In this document: piece by piece, positions 12,337 to 23,300 of the stretch | Layout of the letters: each line of letters begins with the position of its first letter | Numbering within the stretch: the first letter of the stretch is position 1 | Source of the DNA: Chrysaora quinquecirrha | Lineage: Eukaryota > Cnidaria > Scyphozoa > Semaeostomeae > Pelagiidae | NCBI GenBank assembly: GCA_014526335.1 | Contig: JACTAT010000218.1 | Span: forward strand, 209,082 to 273,081 | DNA length: 64,000 nucleotides | Direction: 5' to 3' | Notes under the pieces: generated by a model | What the model saw: only the letters and a program-made list of their open reading frames with translations | Told to the model about the DNA's origin: nothing | Databases searched by the model: none | Made by a program: the position numbers and the translations under genes

Positions 12337-12945
12337 ATGATGCAATGCACATCGGCTAGTGGTTCCCCATGCATGGTTCCCGTAAATTGCGTGGTTCCCC
12401 ATGCAATTTACTTTCCTGGCAAAAATCTGAACCCCAGATATTGTCTTGGTTTCCCTAAAAACTACTATGTTGGTTTTCAGACAGTGGATGGATGGAGAGG
12501 TATCATTTCTACGAATCATTTTGTAAAGCAAATTCCACGAATCACTCCATGCCTTTGTATATTCATTAGATATTGCTATTCTCGCACCTAAATCATCAAA
12601 GCTAACCTTGTCTGTACCCAATTGGAAAAATTCCGCCATTCTCCATACTTCATATTTCCCATATTCATATTTTGCAGGATCAAATTCAAATCTATCCCTC
12701 AGTTCGTAGACCATTTCCACCAATGCCACCTCCCATTTTCCATGTAAATGTAATTGTTCTACAGGTTTTCTTGTTGAATTAGAATCGCTGGCGCACGTAA
12801 GATGAAATTCATTAATCATCTTTAATGAATGATAAGTCAATCTGACAATTTTCTTCAAATTTACCTGCTATATCTTCCGACATTTCCTAGTTGATGATTT
12901 TGATGTCGAATGATTTAATGTCAGATCTTGTTAATCTATAGTCCT
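12337..12945 (-). pseudogene. Polinton fragment A: minor-capsid-like N-terminal domain
   Basis: The minus-strand frame from 12858 contains MINEFHLTC, LHLHGKWEVALVEMVYELRD and DDLGARIAISNEYTKAW. Just upstream (12860-12945) is TRSDIKSFDIKIIN, followed by the end of a second ORF that overlaps the MINEFH start. Both halves match the minor-capsid region of the larger Polinton at 61367-61620 in this window, in the same order and with the same overlap. This is a diagnostic pair. The GKWEVAL block is the N-terminal signature of the Polinton penton-like jelly-roll proteins. Homology ends abruptly at about 12945 and resumes at about 14607. Confidence 0.72.
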
Positions 12946-13520
12946 GCAAATTTGTGAAAGTAATGTGGGTTTTATGGTAAAAGCATGAAAATTGGCACAG
13001 GTATAGTACTTTTCATGTCTTACAAAGTAAGATATGGACCCATGCAAAAAAAATCAAAATAGCATCGAAATTCAAGATGGCGGCCAAAGGTCGAAAAATG
13101 CCAATAAATTGACCAATGCTTATGTTTTTCGTGATAATAGCATGAAAATCGGTTAAAAAAGTACTCTCCGCTTGAGTTTTTCAAGCTTACCAAATCTAAA
13201 CATAGACCTACTCTAAAAAATTCAAGATTTTGAACATTTTAAATCAGCCTCGTTTGTGATTTAAAAGCAGGTGCTTGGCTCAGCAAAGGCCTAAGTGTGT
13301 ACTCTGTACAACGGTTGCAAAGATTTTTTCTGCTGCTAAAAACTATGATGAGCAAATTAAAGATTTTGACACAACAGAATGAAATAGAAGAATCTCCCCT
13401 TCCTCTGTACTTTGGTCTTCTGCTACAAGCCAAGACAAGAACATAGGGGCCCTATGGGCATGTTCGAAGAATGACTGGTTGAATATAGCTATTTCGGTCA
13501 AATGATGAAAGATGTTTATC
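12946..13520. repeat. spacer with an internal degenerate duplication
   Basis: No gene seen. Two similar blocks about 170 bp apart contain AGCATGAAAATYGG followed by TAGTACTTTTCATG or AGTACTCTCCGC, and a block ATGGCGGCCAAAGGTCG lies between them. This is probably an old interspersed repeat. Confidence 0.4.
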
Positions 13521-13526
13521 AGTATG

Positions 13527-13980
13527 CACAACGATGGCGATAATGATTATTATCATAATGGTGGAGGTTATGATGATGATGTTGATGACCACAATGATTA
13601 TGATGCTGGTTGGTAGGGGTGATTGTGGTGGTAGGGTGGATGTGGTGGTGGTGGTAGAGGTGGTTGTGGTGCTGAAGGTAGGGGTGCTTGTGGTGGTTGT
13701 GATGGTGATGATTGTAGGGGGGTTGTGGTGGTGGTGATAAGGGTGTGGTGGTTGTGATAGGGGTGATCGTGGTGATGGTTGTAGTGGTGGTTGTGATTAT
13801 GGGGGGTGGTGGTGGTGATAGGGGTAGTGGTGCTGATGGTTGTAAGGGTGATTGGTGATTTTGGTGGTGGTGCTGTTCCTTTAGATCTTCCCGCAGCCAC
13901 ACCATCAATGATGGTGATGGTAACCATGATGATGATGATGATGATGATGATGGTGATTATCATTGTTATTTTTTTTATTA
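13527..13980. repeat. GTGGTG-rich imperfect array followed by ATG/GAT microsatellite
   Basis: From 13600 to about 13890 the plus strand is an imperfect GTGGTG / GTGATGGTGGTTGTG array with short GGGGTG interruptions. From 13915 to 13960 it becomes an almost perfect (GATGAT)n run. The His/Thr-rich and Met-rich open frames seen on both strands are translations of the repeat and not genes. Confidence 0.9.
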
Positions 13981-14351
13981 TGACGATTATCATGGTGAGG
14001 ATGATAATAATCAAGATTTGTTTTGAAAACTGTTTTGAAATTGCCGCTCTTTGCCAAGACTCTTTGATCAATATTGAGAATGCGTGAAATGTCATTTACC
14101 AACCAAGATGGCAATTTGGCAGTTCCTTAAGGTAAACAAGCATGAGTCATAAAGAATAAAGCTTGTGTGAGAAGAACAATTGTCACATGACCCCAAATTG
14201 ACAAAAGTGCTTGCAGGCCGCCATTGTGAACAACTAATCGCAAATTGCGCATAAATGGCTGAGACAATGGCCCTAATGGCATGCTTGAGATGCTTATACC
14301 ATTGTTACACGTTTTCCATTGTTCAAGCATTGGTTAGTTAGTTAGTGACAC

Positions 14352-14545
14352 GCCACCCCACACCACACCAGACAAGAAGAAAGTACAGGCTATTTTAGAT
14401 ATGCCACCTCCTTAATATAAGACAGATTTACAACGTATTCTTGGAACTATAAATTATCTAGCAAGGTTTATTCCCAATTTGTCTACATTGACTGAACCTC
14501 TCAGAAAACTTCTGAACAAGGATATTATTTTGGATTTGAGGAAAA
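14352..14545 (+). pseudogene. Ty3/Gypsy Pol fragment (RT to RNase H linker)
   Basis: The plus strand reads KKVQAILDMPPP, then LQRILGTINYLARFIPNL followed by STLTEPLRKLLNKD. This block joins the reverse transcriptase and RNase H domains of Ty3/Gypsy polyproteins (family consensus: LGxxNYxxRFIPNxSxxxxPLxxLLxKD). It is about 60 codons with one stop and nothing flanking it; the LTRs are not visible. It sits within the DNA that separates Polinton pieces A and B. Confidence 0.8.
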
Positions 14546-14606
14546 TATTCATCATGATATGAACATGCCTTCTTGTTCTTGTCTATACATTCACTAATAA
14601 TGCAAT

Positions 14607-14880
14607 AACGTGCAAGCAATCATACTACATTTCCAACTTGTATCAACTTTTAATGGATTCACTAAATTTACATGTCTATCATTTCAAGTTACATTCATAT
14701 TAATGATCTTATTTAACTGTCAGCAATTTTTCTTTAATCTATTGTTTTCCTGAATATAACGAAGTCAATTTAAAAGGGTTTCCATCATCATCTACCAATT
14801 TTATCAAATTTGTTGACACTGCAACCTCTCCAGTTGCGTATAAATTATATTCTTTGGAGCAAATATCTAACATATGTATC
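14607..14880 (-). pseudogene. Polinton fragment B, left part
   Basis: Nucleotide-level match to 61760-62030 of the larger Polinton: GCAAGCAATCATRCTACATT, then AAAGTTACATTCATATTA, then CAACCTCTCCAG and TTCTTTGGAGCA, in the same order. The homology covers the start of one small capsid-region gene and the C-terminal part of the next. It ends exactly at the base before the MITE copy at 14881 and continues on the other side at 18248. Confidence 0.8.
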
Positions 14881-15129
14881 TACAATGCCTGCCAAAAGTC
14901 CTTGGAACACCCCCTAATTTCACAAGAATATGACTCCTCTTTCTTTTCTTAATGGGAAAAACTGAAAATCAGCCCCCTCCCCCCAAAAACAATGTCGTTC
15001 GCATTGCGGGTTGTTGTGGGATATTCCAAACCACAGGAAATCAACATTGTTTGAGGGGGAAGGGGTTTCCAATGCTGCCAGTGGAGTGAAAATAGTCTAA
15101 GTGTTCCAAGACTTTCGGCAGGCATTGTC
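14881..15129. mobile_element. MITE copy 1 (28-bp TIRs)
   Basis: Begins TACAATGCCTGCCAAAAGTC and ends with the inverted complement, CTTTCGGCAGGCATTGTC. About 250 bp with a conserved C-rich/A-rich centre (CCCCCTCCCCCCAAAAACAA) and no coding capacity. The second copy at 17970 has the same orientation and the same centre, with a 30-bp insertion. The TA at the outer edges fits a Tc1/mariner-like TA target, but this is inferred. Confidence 0.85.
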
Positions 15130-16013
15130 TGAAATTTATATCTTAAACGGAAAGATAGAAAGCTGGGAGTAGCTCCCAACCTAGGGTAATCGATGGTGCT
15201 GATTTCGTTGGTAGCAACGAAAACTGGTTTGTTTTACCCTAGAGGCGGTATTAAGGGGGCAGCCCCTTTATATGGGAATTTGTACTGTTGTTGCTAATAT
15301 ATTCATAATAAATACAGTTATACATCATTTCTATATTAATGTGATGTCGCAAAACCACGCGATAAAATAAGTAATGAGTTCCCTACACCTTAATGGTCAG
15401 GGATAAGGCACCACTGCTTCAGATCGAGGCTATGGAAAGATAGCAGACAGGACTGCCTGTCTTCGGCACGCAAAACGAGCACGCTCAACAAGCTCGAATT
15501 GGTCAGAAAATTGCCCTTCTAAACACAATGGGTCTGTCAACGTTTCAAAATATAGGTATGGTGGGTTGCAGTATATGTGCAAAAAATTTTATTAATAAAC
15601 ATACTGGTTCGTCCATAATTGGGCGACGCTTAACGCTCAACATAATTTGCAAATAGAAAATCTGATCTCTAGTACTCTTTCTATTTGTAAAACTGACGTA
15701 CGTGAGTATTTCCTCTGCAAGGTGAAGGAGATTGAAGACATGTGTCTCTGCTGATAAATGAAAGTATTTGGAGACTTTCTGTGATTTCAGGCAGAGAAAA
15801 TTCATTAACAGTAAGGAACAAAAGCCGAAAAATGTTTGTTTATCGTTACTGTCGAGCGAGTCATGGAGTCATGATTAGTGAACCTTGATGAAGCATGCCT
15901 TGCGGAGCATCACCACTACTAAGGCAATGTACGTGCAGAGAGGCCATGTCTTAGGAGTAAATAGAATAAGGAGAGGAAGAAACATTTCAGAAAACAAACA
16001 AAACACACGCATG
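15130..16013. other. left part of the segment between the MITE copies
   Basis: No gene recognised. The first 20 bases (TGAAATTTATATCTTAAAC) are an approximate inverted match to the last bases before MITE copy 2 (GTTTTCGATATAAAAATCA), so the inner segment has its own short inverted ends. Confidence 0.5.
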
Positions 16014-17321
16014 TCATTGTAGAAGCATTGTGGCGAAGCAATGACCACAGGAGGGTACTGTTTTTTGGCTGTGGATGTCGAACTGATATTTGAACATGAA
16101 AATACGTCAACGAACACTCATCATTTCTGTTTCACGCTCGTAGATCATGGAACTTCTAACATATGAGATTAGAGCTTTTCCTGTGGCAAATACTGGTGTG
16201 TCTTTGCTGAATTGAATGTCTTGGCTGTATGTTGTTGTTGGTGCAGCGAAGTGGACAACATGGCCTTGTAACAGCAGGAGCATATCACTCCATGGCAAAA
16301 TGACTGGAGACCATCTAAAGTCATTCAGAAAAATGACTTCCTTATCTTCTGCACCTAGCCAGGCGTACAAACAAGTTGCTGGAGACAAAAACGTATTGTA
16401 AACAACCCTTAGAGGGTCAGGAATGAACGTTTTTCCACAGTTCGCAGGACCAGTAATATATATATTACGGCCCTTGCCGCGACCCATGACAAGCAACTTT
16501 ATTATGGCATCAGCAAAGACTGCCTTATCGATGGAATTGTTGTCTAAGATGTCTAAGGCACATGCCAGCCATTCACCCTTGCAGATACATGGATTGCTTA
16601 TTTGCTGTTGCAGTATTTCAAGCCTTGACATGTTAGACCGCTGGATTTTTTCACTGGCTGTCTCGACTTCCCATACTGTGTCCAAGAACTCCTTCACTTT
16701 CTTTTCGCTCCTGTTCAAGACACACTCATACAGACCATGATCACCACTCTTTAATGTTGACTTAGCTAGAGCAAGAAGACCAACGCGTGCATGAATTTTC
16801 TTGGAGACGATAATACTCGCAACTTCGGTGTTTGACAGACGTTTCAACTTCTTCAACTTTTTGGTGCCCTTTTTGGCCCTACCTCTTGCAGCGTTAACTC
16901 TTGTGGCATTGGCAGCTCTTGGCTCTCTTACTACCTCAGGATGGTTGGGACTTTTGAGAACTTGGTCGCCTTCCTTCATGACGTAATTGTACGCAGAGAA
17001 ATAACCAGCATGATCGGAAAAGTGGACAACGATATTATAATTCTCTGTTATATGATCGTTCACTTTAGCCCAACGCTTTGCCTTGTCCAGAAGAATGGCG
17101 ATGTGGAAACGATAACTGCCGTTCTTATGCTGCTCCTTACAACATGCCGATTGAATAACTGTTGACTTTGTAGCAGACTGGAATGATTATGCAATAGCGG
17201 ATGCAAACGTTTCTTTATCAAACAACTCTTAATCGGCATGACTGTATGTTATCAAATAGGCTTGTTTAACACTATTACTTGCTAAGCTTACTAAATCTTT
17301 GTTTTCATCGCAACTGGCCAT
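16014..17321 (-). pseudogene. HUH endonuclease - SF3 helicase replication initiator (Rep-like), dead copy
   Basis: Read from the ATG at 17321. The N-terminal region has AYLITYSHAD (motif-1-like), YRFHIAI at the place of the HUH motif, and YFSAYNYVMK, where a tyrosine and lysine are spaced as in the Rep nicking motif. A lysine/arginine-rich linker follows. The C-terminal half has Walker A GPANCGKT, Walker B-like EVIFLNDFRW and a downstream PVFATGK, matching superfamily 3 helicases such as those of parvovirus NS1 and related Reps. In-frame stops lie at 17229-17231, 17187-17189 and 16107-16109. The frame is otherwise continuous for about 435 codons and ends at a TGA at 16014-16016. The HUH motif looks degenerate (one His replaced by Phe). 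It lies between two MITE copies inside a Polinton relic. Related genes are common in cnidarian genomes; whether they are captured viral or transposon genes is not decided here. Confidence 0.75.
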
Positions 17322-17969
17322 ATTGTTAATATTAGAACTCAATTGCACTTTCTAACTCCACCTACTGTTGTTTTTAATTGAAAATTCGAATTTCCACCGT
17401 TAACCCGCCCCTAGCACTGCCTCAATTCCAATATTTCACACAGCCTCGATTTCAAGAGCATGGGCGTGGCTTTCATAATAACAAATAATAACTGCTCTGC
17501 TGCTTCTCCTTCACAGAATAGCAGTTGTGATGCATGATTTTAGATATTGCAACACCTTAACTATCAGTCTATCAGATGTGTAATCATTTTGACAAGTATC
17601 AGCAGTAAGTCTTGATGCACTGAATAGAATCTAGCTGCTACATGCGTATAACTGATGTCCCCGTTCTCCACTATCTATATGTGCTGTTTTATTGTTTGGA
17701 AGACTACAAATCTGTTTACTGAACATATTGGAAGTGCTCTACCTCTAAAATGTTCTGCACGGTCTTTTTTGCACCTGAATAAGCAGGATAAAGGAAAACA
17801 GACAATTCAACCAATGAAAAGGCCCCAAATTACATCATACACTTAATATGGAATAAACCGTAAAAGATACAATGTTAAAAATATCAGAAATGAGATCAGT
17901 ACCATCAAAAACCCCTGGATACCAATCAGTATGACATCTGTACCTCGTTGTTTTCGATATAAAAATCAG
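17322..17969. other. right part of the segment between the MITE copies
   Basis: No gene recognised. It may hold the promoter of the Rep-like gene. Ends with the short inverted match to the segment's left end described at 15130. Confidence 0.45.
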
Positions 17970-18248
17970 ACAATGCCTGCCAAAAGTCCTTGGAACACCC
18001 CCCTAATTTAACCAGAATATGACTCCTCTTTCTTTTCTTGATGGGAAAAACTGAAAATCAGCCCCCTCCCCCCAAAAACAATGTTGTTCGTATTTTGTAC
18101 ACTCTGAGCTTTCAAAAGATGCATAGCGGGTTGTTGTGGGATCTTCCAAACTGCAGGAAATCAACATTGTTTGAGGGGGGAGGGGTTTCAATGCTGCCAG
18201 TGGAGTGAAAATAGCCTAAGTGTTCCAAGACTTTTGGCAGGCATTGTA
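17970..18248. mobile_element. MITE copy 2 (28-bp TIRs)
   Basis: Same orientation and core as copy 1. Starts ACAATGCCTGCCAAAAGTCC and ends GACTTTTGGCAGGCATTGTA, giving inverted termini of about 28 bp. It carries an extra ~30 bp around 18095-18125 relative to copy 1. Its right flank (AGATCTGTATCGTAAAATG) is the direct continuation of the left flank of copy 1 in the Polinton reference at 62030. Confidence 0.85.
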
Positions 18249-19090
18249 GATCTGTATCGTAAAATGTCAATTTTCTCAAAACTTGCCTTTTCTCAATACC
18301 ACCAAGATTTCCAATGGATTGCATTCTATATTTATAGATGTATGTTCATTTTAATGAACACCATCCTTTATTCTACTTAGACAGCTGATCTTTAGGGGTG
18401 ATGGTTGTAGACAGCTGTTAGCGGATTACCACCTGCCTTCTTCATATATACAATCAGATTCATGGATTGATGAGGTGGTATGCTATCAGACGTCTTGTAT
18501 TCAAAGTATTTAATGAAGCTACCATTTGGTAGAGTGTGATTCATTTGATCAACAAGATGAGAAAATGTGCCAACCCTCGTTGAAATTTAATGAGAAAAGC
18601 ACTAGTAAATTTCAACAGTTTCCTTTATATGTTCAATATCCTAATGATTTCAAACCATCTTCCATTTCAAATTGTATCTTTCTGCCAATCAATGATACTG
18701 ATAACATGTTGCTCAATTCATAACCCGATTGCGGAAAGTTTAGTAACTTGTCGTTAAATAGTCTTTTAAATTCATAATTTATTGGAGTATTATCAGATTT
18801 TTCGATTCTTTCTTTATGAAGGTATGTTTTTTCATTGAAAAAATTTTTAAAGCCCAATTTAGTAAGTATCCTTTTTCATCTGTTGTCGTAACATACTCAT
18901 TCGCAATCTATAACCAATATTGATCTCAGTAATAATTTTTCTCCTCTATCCAGTAAAAGCATTTGCAACAATGCAATTTCCCATTTTCTTTTGTTGTTTA
19001 ATTAAAATACATGAGGCAAATCGACTGTGAAATCTACCAGCTTCTCTCTGTCAGTGGTGAATCTTGAAGGAAGCAACAAATTAAATAGAA
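18248..19090 (-). pseudogene. Polinton fragment B, right part: jelly-roll capsid-region protein
   Basis: Matches 62030-62690 of the larger Polinton. The minus-strand frame 18857-18633 encodes FKNFFNEKTYLHKERIEK and YELSNMLSVSLIG, aligned with FNEKIYLDKEIIE and YELKDMLSVSLIS in the other copy. Upstream is VDFTVDLPHVF followed by NNKRKWEIALLQMLLLD, the N-terminal GKWEVAL-like signature. This copy keeps that N-terminal stretch where the copy at 62600 has lost it, but is broken elsewhere by stops (for example after LPHVF). Confidence 0.75.
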
Positions 19091-19254
19091 GGAGGACTGG
19101 TTAGGAATCCTATTGTTCTCCATTAAGAATGTTATTGTTAGGGAAATTTATTGTCACGTGACATTGAACCTGCATCAATCATCAGGCCTAAGTACAGTTT
19201 CATATGGCGCGCCAAAGCGGCCAAAAATATAAAATTTTGTGATGCCAACTTTCA

Positions 19255-19560
19255 TATTTTTGTCGATCGATCTATCATTTTTGTCGATCGATCTTTCATT
19301 TTTGTCAATCGATCTTTCATTTTTGTCGATCGATCTTTCGTTTTTGTCGACATCAATCACAAATTTGTGTAACACAAAAAAATCAATAACAAACTTATGT
19401 GACACAACAAGTTCAATCATAAATGTTTTTGACACAAAATTCTATCAAAAATTTGTGTGACACAAAAAATTCAATCGGAAGTTTGTGTGACACAAAAAAT
19501 TCAATCGAAAGTTTGTGTGACACAAAAAAATCAATCAAATTCGTGTGACACAAAAATCAT
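19255..19560. repeat. HECT-1 left subterminal tandem repeats
   Basis: Two arrays lie end to end. First come about five copies of a 21-bp unit close to TTTTTGTCGATCGATCTTTC, which contains the palindrome GATCGATC. Then come about seven copies of a 31-33-bp unit with AATTTGTGTGACACAAAAAA, which contains the near-palindrome TTGTGTGACACAA. These are the kind of sequences that bind a transposase near element ends. Confidence 0.92.
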
Positions 19561-20130
19561 ATCGCAAGTAAAGAGCTGTCATGGCAACTGCGTCACGGGG
19601 GCTGGTCACGTAAACGGAAGCTGCGGGAATGACCCTAAAATGGCGCGCCAAACAGGCAAATTGACATTGCGGCCTAAATTTTGCTGTATTTTCTTTTGTC
19701 ATGGAGGACGGTTCCGACAATGTTGCTACGCTATTTAGTGTATACACTTCCGAACAGCAATAGATTAAAATATGTCATAACCTAAACGTTACAAAACAAA
19801 CAAATAATTTTTCTTGCCTGCTGCCACGATCACACAACAGTGACGCCAAGTAGCAAGTACTAACAACGCATGGGGGCAAAAATAGTCTCAAAATTGCAGT
19901 AACAAAGCAATTGCAAAAATTGACAGCTAGTTTGTGATCTTGTTTAGAAAATAAGAATACCACCAGAAATTTTCCTTCAATTTGATACTTGTAAGTCCCT
20001 TTTGCCTTGGTGAAAGTTTAAAAGAACATAGCTTTCATTTTTCATTTCATGGGCAGCTAGCTTGGCGAAACTGTAATACACGTGGAGTAATCTTCAACTT
20101 CATGTTCGGACATGACATAACCAATTAAGC

Positions 20131-20305
20131 TCGTAAAATTCGTAAATTATTTTCAAATCTTTGTTTTAAAATGCATGGAACATAACAAAAACCCCAAACG
20201 GAGAGAACAAAACAATGTCGTAAAATTCGTAAATTATTGTCAGATCTTTGTTTTGAAATGCATGAAACATAACAAAAACCCGAAACGGAGAGAACAAAAC
20301 AATGT
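20131..20305. repeat. 87-bp direct duplication inside HECT-1
   Basis: Two adjacent copies of about 87 bp, each starting GTAAAATTCGTAAATTATT and ending AACGGAGAGAACAAAACAAT, with a few differences. They lie just downstream of the HECT stop codon. Confidence 0.85.
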
Positions 20306-20334
20306 ATCATAAGCTGCTGCGTTATTAGACTTGG

Positions 20335-23300
20335 TTAGACTTGGCCAAAACCTGGTGACTCAACTATGTCTTCTATAATGTTGTTGCTGAAACTGTCACT
20401 TGTATACCTGTTAGTGACGGGGAAGGTAAGTCTCAATGAACATGTACTCACTTGTACACGACGACCAAATGAATCACAGTCATGCATAAAATCAATTGTT
20501 CCCCTGCCCATGCTAAGAGGTGGAATAAATCTTGAACCGGTGGCAAAGAATAGAACATCTTCCAGTTGAATAAGTAATCTTTTGTTGCTCTGAGATTCAT
20601 CAACTCTGAAATCTAGTTTATTTATTTCTGTCACTAGCCCCCTTTCTGCTTCATCCAAGAAGTTGCACCAATTAAAAATTATATCGGATTCTTTGCTCCT
20701 TTTTGCACTGCCTTCTTCGGAAAATTTACTCTGAAATAAATTCCTCAGCATGCTTGCTGTCAAATGGCCAGCTTTATAAACAAACTCTGATTCAGCATCA
20801 TCTTTGTAGCGCTTCAGCATGTCTAGCACACCATTTGAGGCTAGACCATCTTCAAAAGATTGCTGCTCGCGTAGTTGGCGGACTACTGTCCAATGCCAAC
20901 TTACTTTCTCAATGAAAACTTCTCTGTCTTGCAGAAGAATTTTCACCTTGTTGTAGCCGGCTTCAAATCGTTCTTCGATACCTTCTACTAACGTATCCAA
21001 TTGATCTTGTGTTTCACAAGCTGCTACCTGCTCCAATTTCACCTTCAACTCGTAGTCTGGAACATATTCAGAACCACTGATCTTCTCTCTTGAAAGCAAA
21101 TGCCGTATGAGTGGCAAACAGAAACAGTGGGGTCCAGACAAACCATGCAACAGTGCTAAAGCTGTGACTTTTCCGAATATTTCAAAAAAGCCGGAATCCA
21201 TCTTATGCACATCATGGAGAAAGGCATAATTTTTCTCCTGCCCACACATAAGCTTTTGAGCTGCACTTTCAAAGAACAATGTAAACATCTCTCTGAGTGG
21301 ACCACCAATGTCAGAAGCCGGCTCTCCCACGAATTCTACTGTAATTGGTTTCAGATCACCATCCTTGAAGAATATCATCATTTTTTTCACCACATCCGAA
21401 AAGAGATTCGCCCTGCGCACCAAGAATTTGATCGGCTGTAGAGACTCCACAAACTTCTTTGACTTTGAACTGATTTCATCAGAGAGAGAGTCGAAATTCT
21501 GCTTCGTTATCAATGGCAAGGATGCTGAACGATCAGCTACATCTTTACCAGAGCAATTACTTGCATGAACTTCTATCATATCTAGAGCAAACTCTTCTGA
21601 GCAAATTGGGCAGGATCTTTTCTGTGGCGAAGATGTGGACTCTCTTCCTGTATTTTCAGCTGCAGTTGAGTATTGCAGCACGGATTCGATCAATTCACTA
21701 TCGGAAATGTCGTCTAGAATATCCACTGGAGAGTCAGCAGCTGAATTTGACTCATCTTTTGTTATGAAGTCGTTATCAAATGCTTTTGGGTTTGATAACA
21801 GGCCCAACATCTCTTCTGTGGCTCGGATGAATAAAGGTTTGTCTCTGAGGCCACAAATATGCTTGATTACTTCTCCGCTGATTTCCCCATTATTCACAAC
21901 TCTTACTATTTTCTTCTCGACTGCTCGTACGAAATGAAACTTTACTAGCCTTGTGCAATGGGAAAATTTTTCAGAAAGTTCCTTTTCTATACCCATAATG
22001 ATTTCGCTTTCGGTTGCTGTGCTTCTTAATCTGAAGCCTGAAATTACGAACCCTTCCTCATACAAAATTTCCCTGCACAGACCTTCAGGTACATAACCGA
22101 TTCGAGGTGATGGTAGCAAAACAGCATCCTTGATCCATGTTTTTGCTGCAGCTTTTTTGCTTGCAGTGGATGGCAGTTTTGAAGCAGAAGATTGTGGTCT
22201 TTTTCGGTTGACTCCAGGTCGTTTTCTTGTAAGGGAGTTCTGTGGTGGTACACTGTATGAGTGTCTATTTGTCGCTGCTCCTATAATAAAAATATTGACA
22301 AAAATGAAAATTTCGATCCACGGTTTTAAAACGTTGAATTCAACGAAAATCCAAATACTGATGAAATTCTCCCGTTATAGAAAATCAAGGGCCTTACACA
22401 AAGAAGAAATGAAATAAAATAAGAGACATTTCCTGGGATGCTTGGTAAGGATGGTTTCGGTAACAAAAGTTTTTTAACAGTGCAGCGAACAAAGGTAAAC
22501 AGGAAAATTATCACGTGAAATTAAAAGCTGTTATGCATCAACTGCGAGTCTAAGTTTCTTATAATACAGAACGACCTCAACCCAAACCAACTAAAAGCAT
22601 GGGCTTTAGGAAACTGGAACTCGGAATAAGAAGTCGCTTCTCTTTTAATTTTCTTTATTTTATTTATATGTCTCATTATTCTGCTGCGAAGGCGCCATTG
22701 TAATCTGGCATGTGGCTGATTGACATGAGATTAAGCCATTATATCACTCAAACAGTAAACTGAAACCTCTTCAGTGCATAAATATTATAAACAAAACCAC
22801 AGACCTAATGTTTTTATTTCTGTCCTTGTAATACGAACCCCAGTATGTCTGGAGAATTTACCCTAGGATTGCCTGGGGATTTCTCCAGCACGAGAAGAAA
22901 ACGCGACGCTGGAAAAACAATAGAATCTATTGTTCGCAGCTCTCTTGTGCCTAACCCATCTAGAACTGAAGGAGTTTCAACTTATAATTTGAGTGACATA
23001 ATGGCTCGATCTAGTGTCAATCAGCCACAGGTTGGACTAAAATCGCGCCTTCGTAGCAGAATAGGGATTAAAAAGGAATTAAAAGGGAAACAACTAGTTA
23101 TTCGGAGCTCGACGTTTCCTACAGCCCATGCTTAAAGGCATGAAAAACTTTTGCACTCCATACCCCCCATGAGTTTCGCCTTAATTTGATGGTGGAGTCT
23201 AAACAACATTGAATTGTTAGTCCCCCCGGGGCACCTGTTAGTTTTCTTAAAATTGTGGTCTTGTAATAAATAAATAGATAAATCAATAGGCACTGATTTT

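Noticed and set aside
13519..14114. Long His/Thr-rich, Pro-rich and Met-rich open frames on both strands
   Set aside because: They are translations of the GTGGTG and GATGAT arrays and have no composition outside the repeat.
19255..19560. Regularly spaced palindromic repeats that could be read as a CRISPR array
   Set aside because: The host is eukaryotic, units are contiguous without unique spacers, and a mirrored copy lies at the other end of the element.
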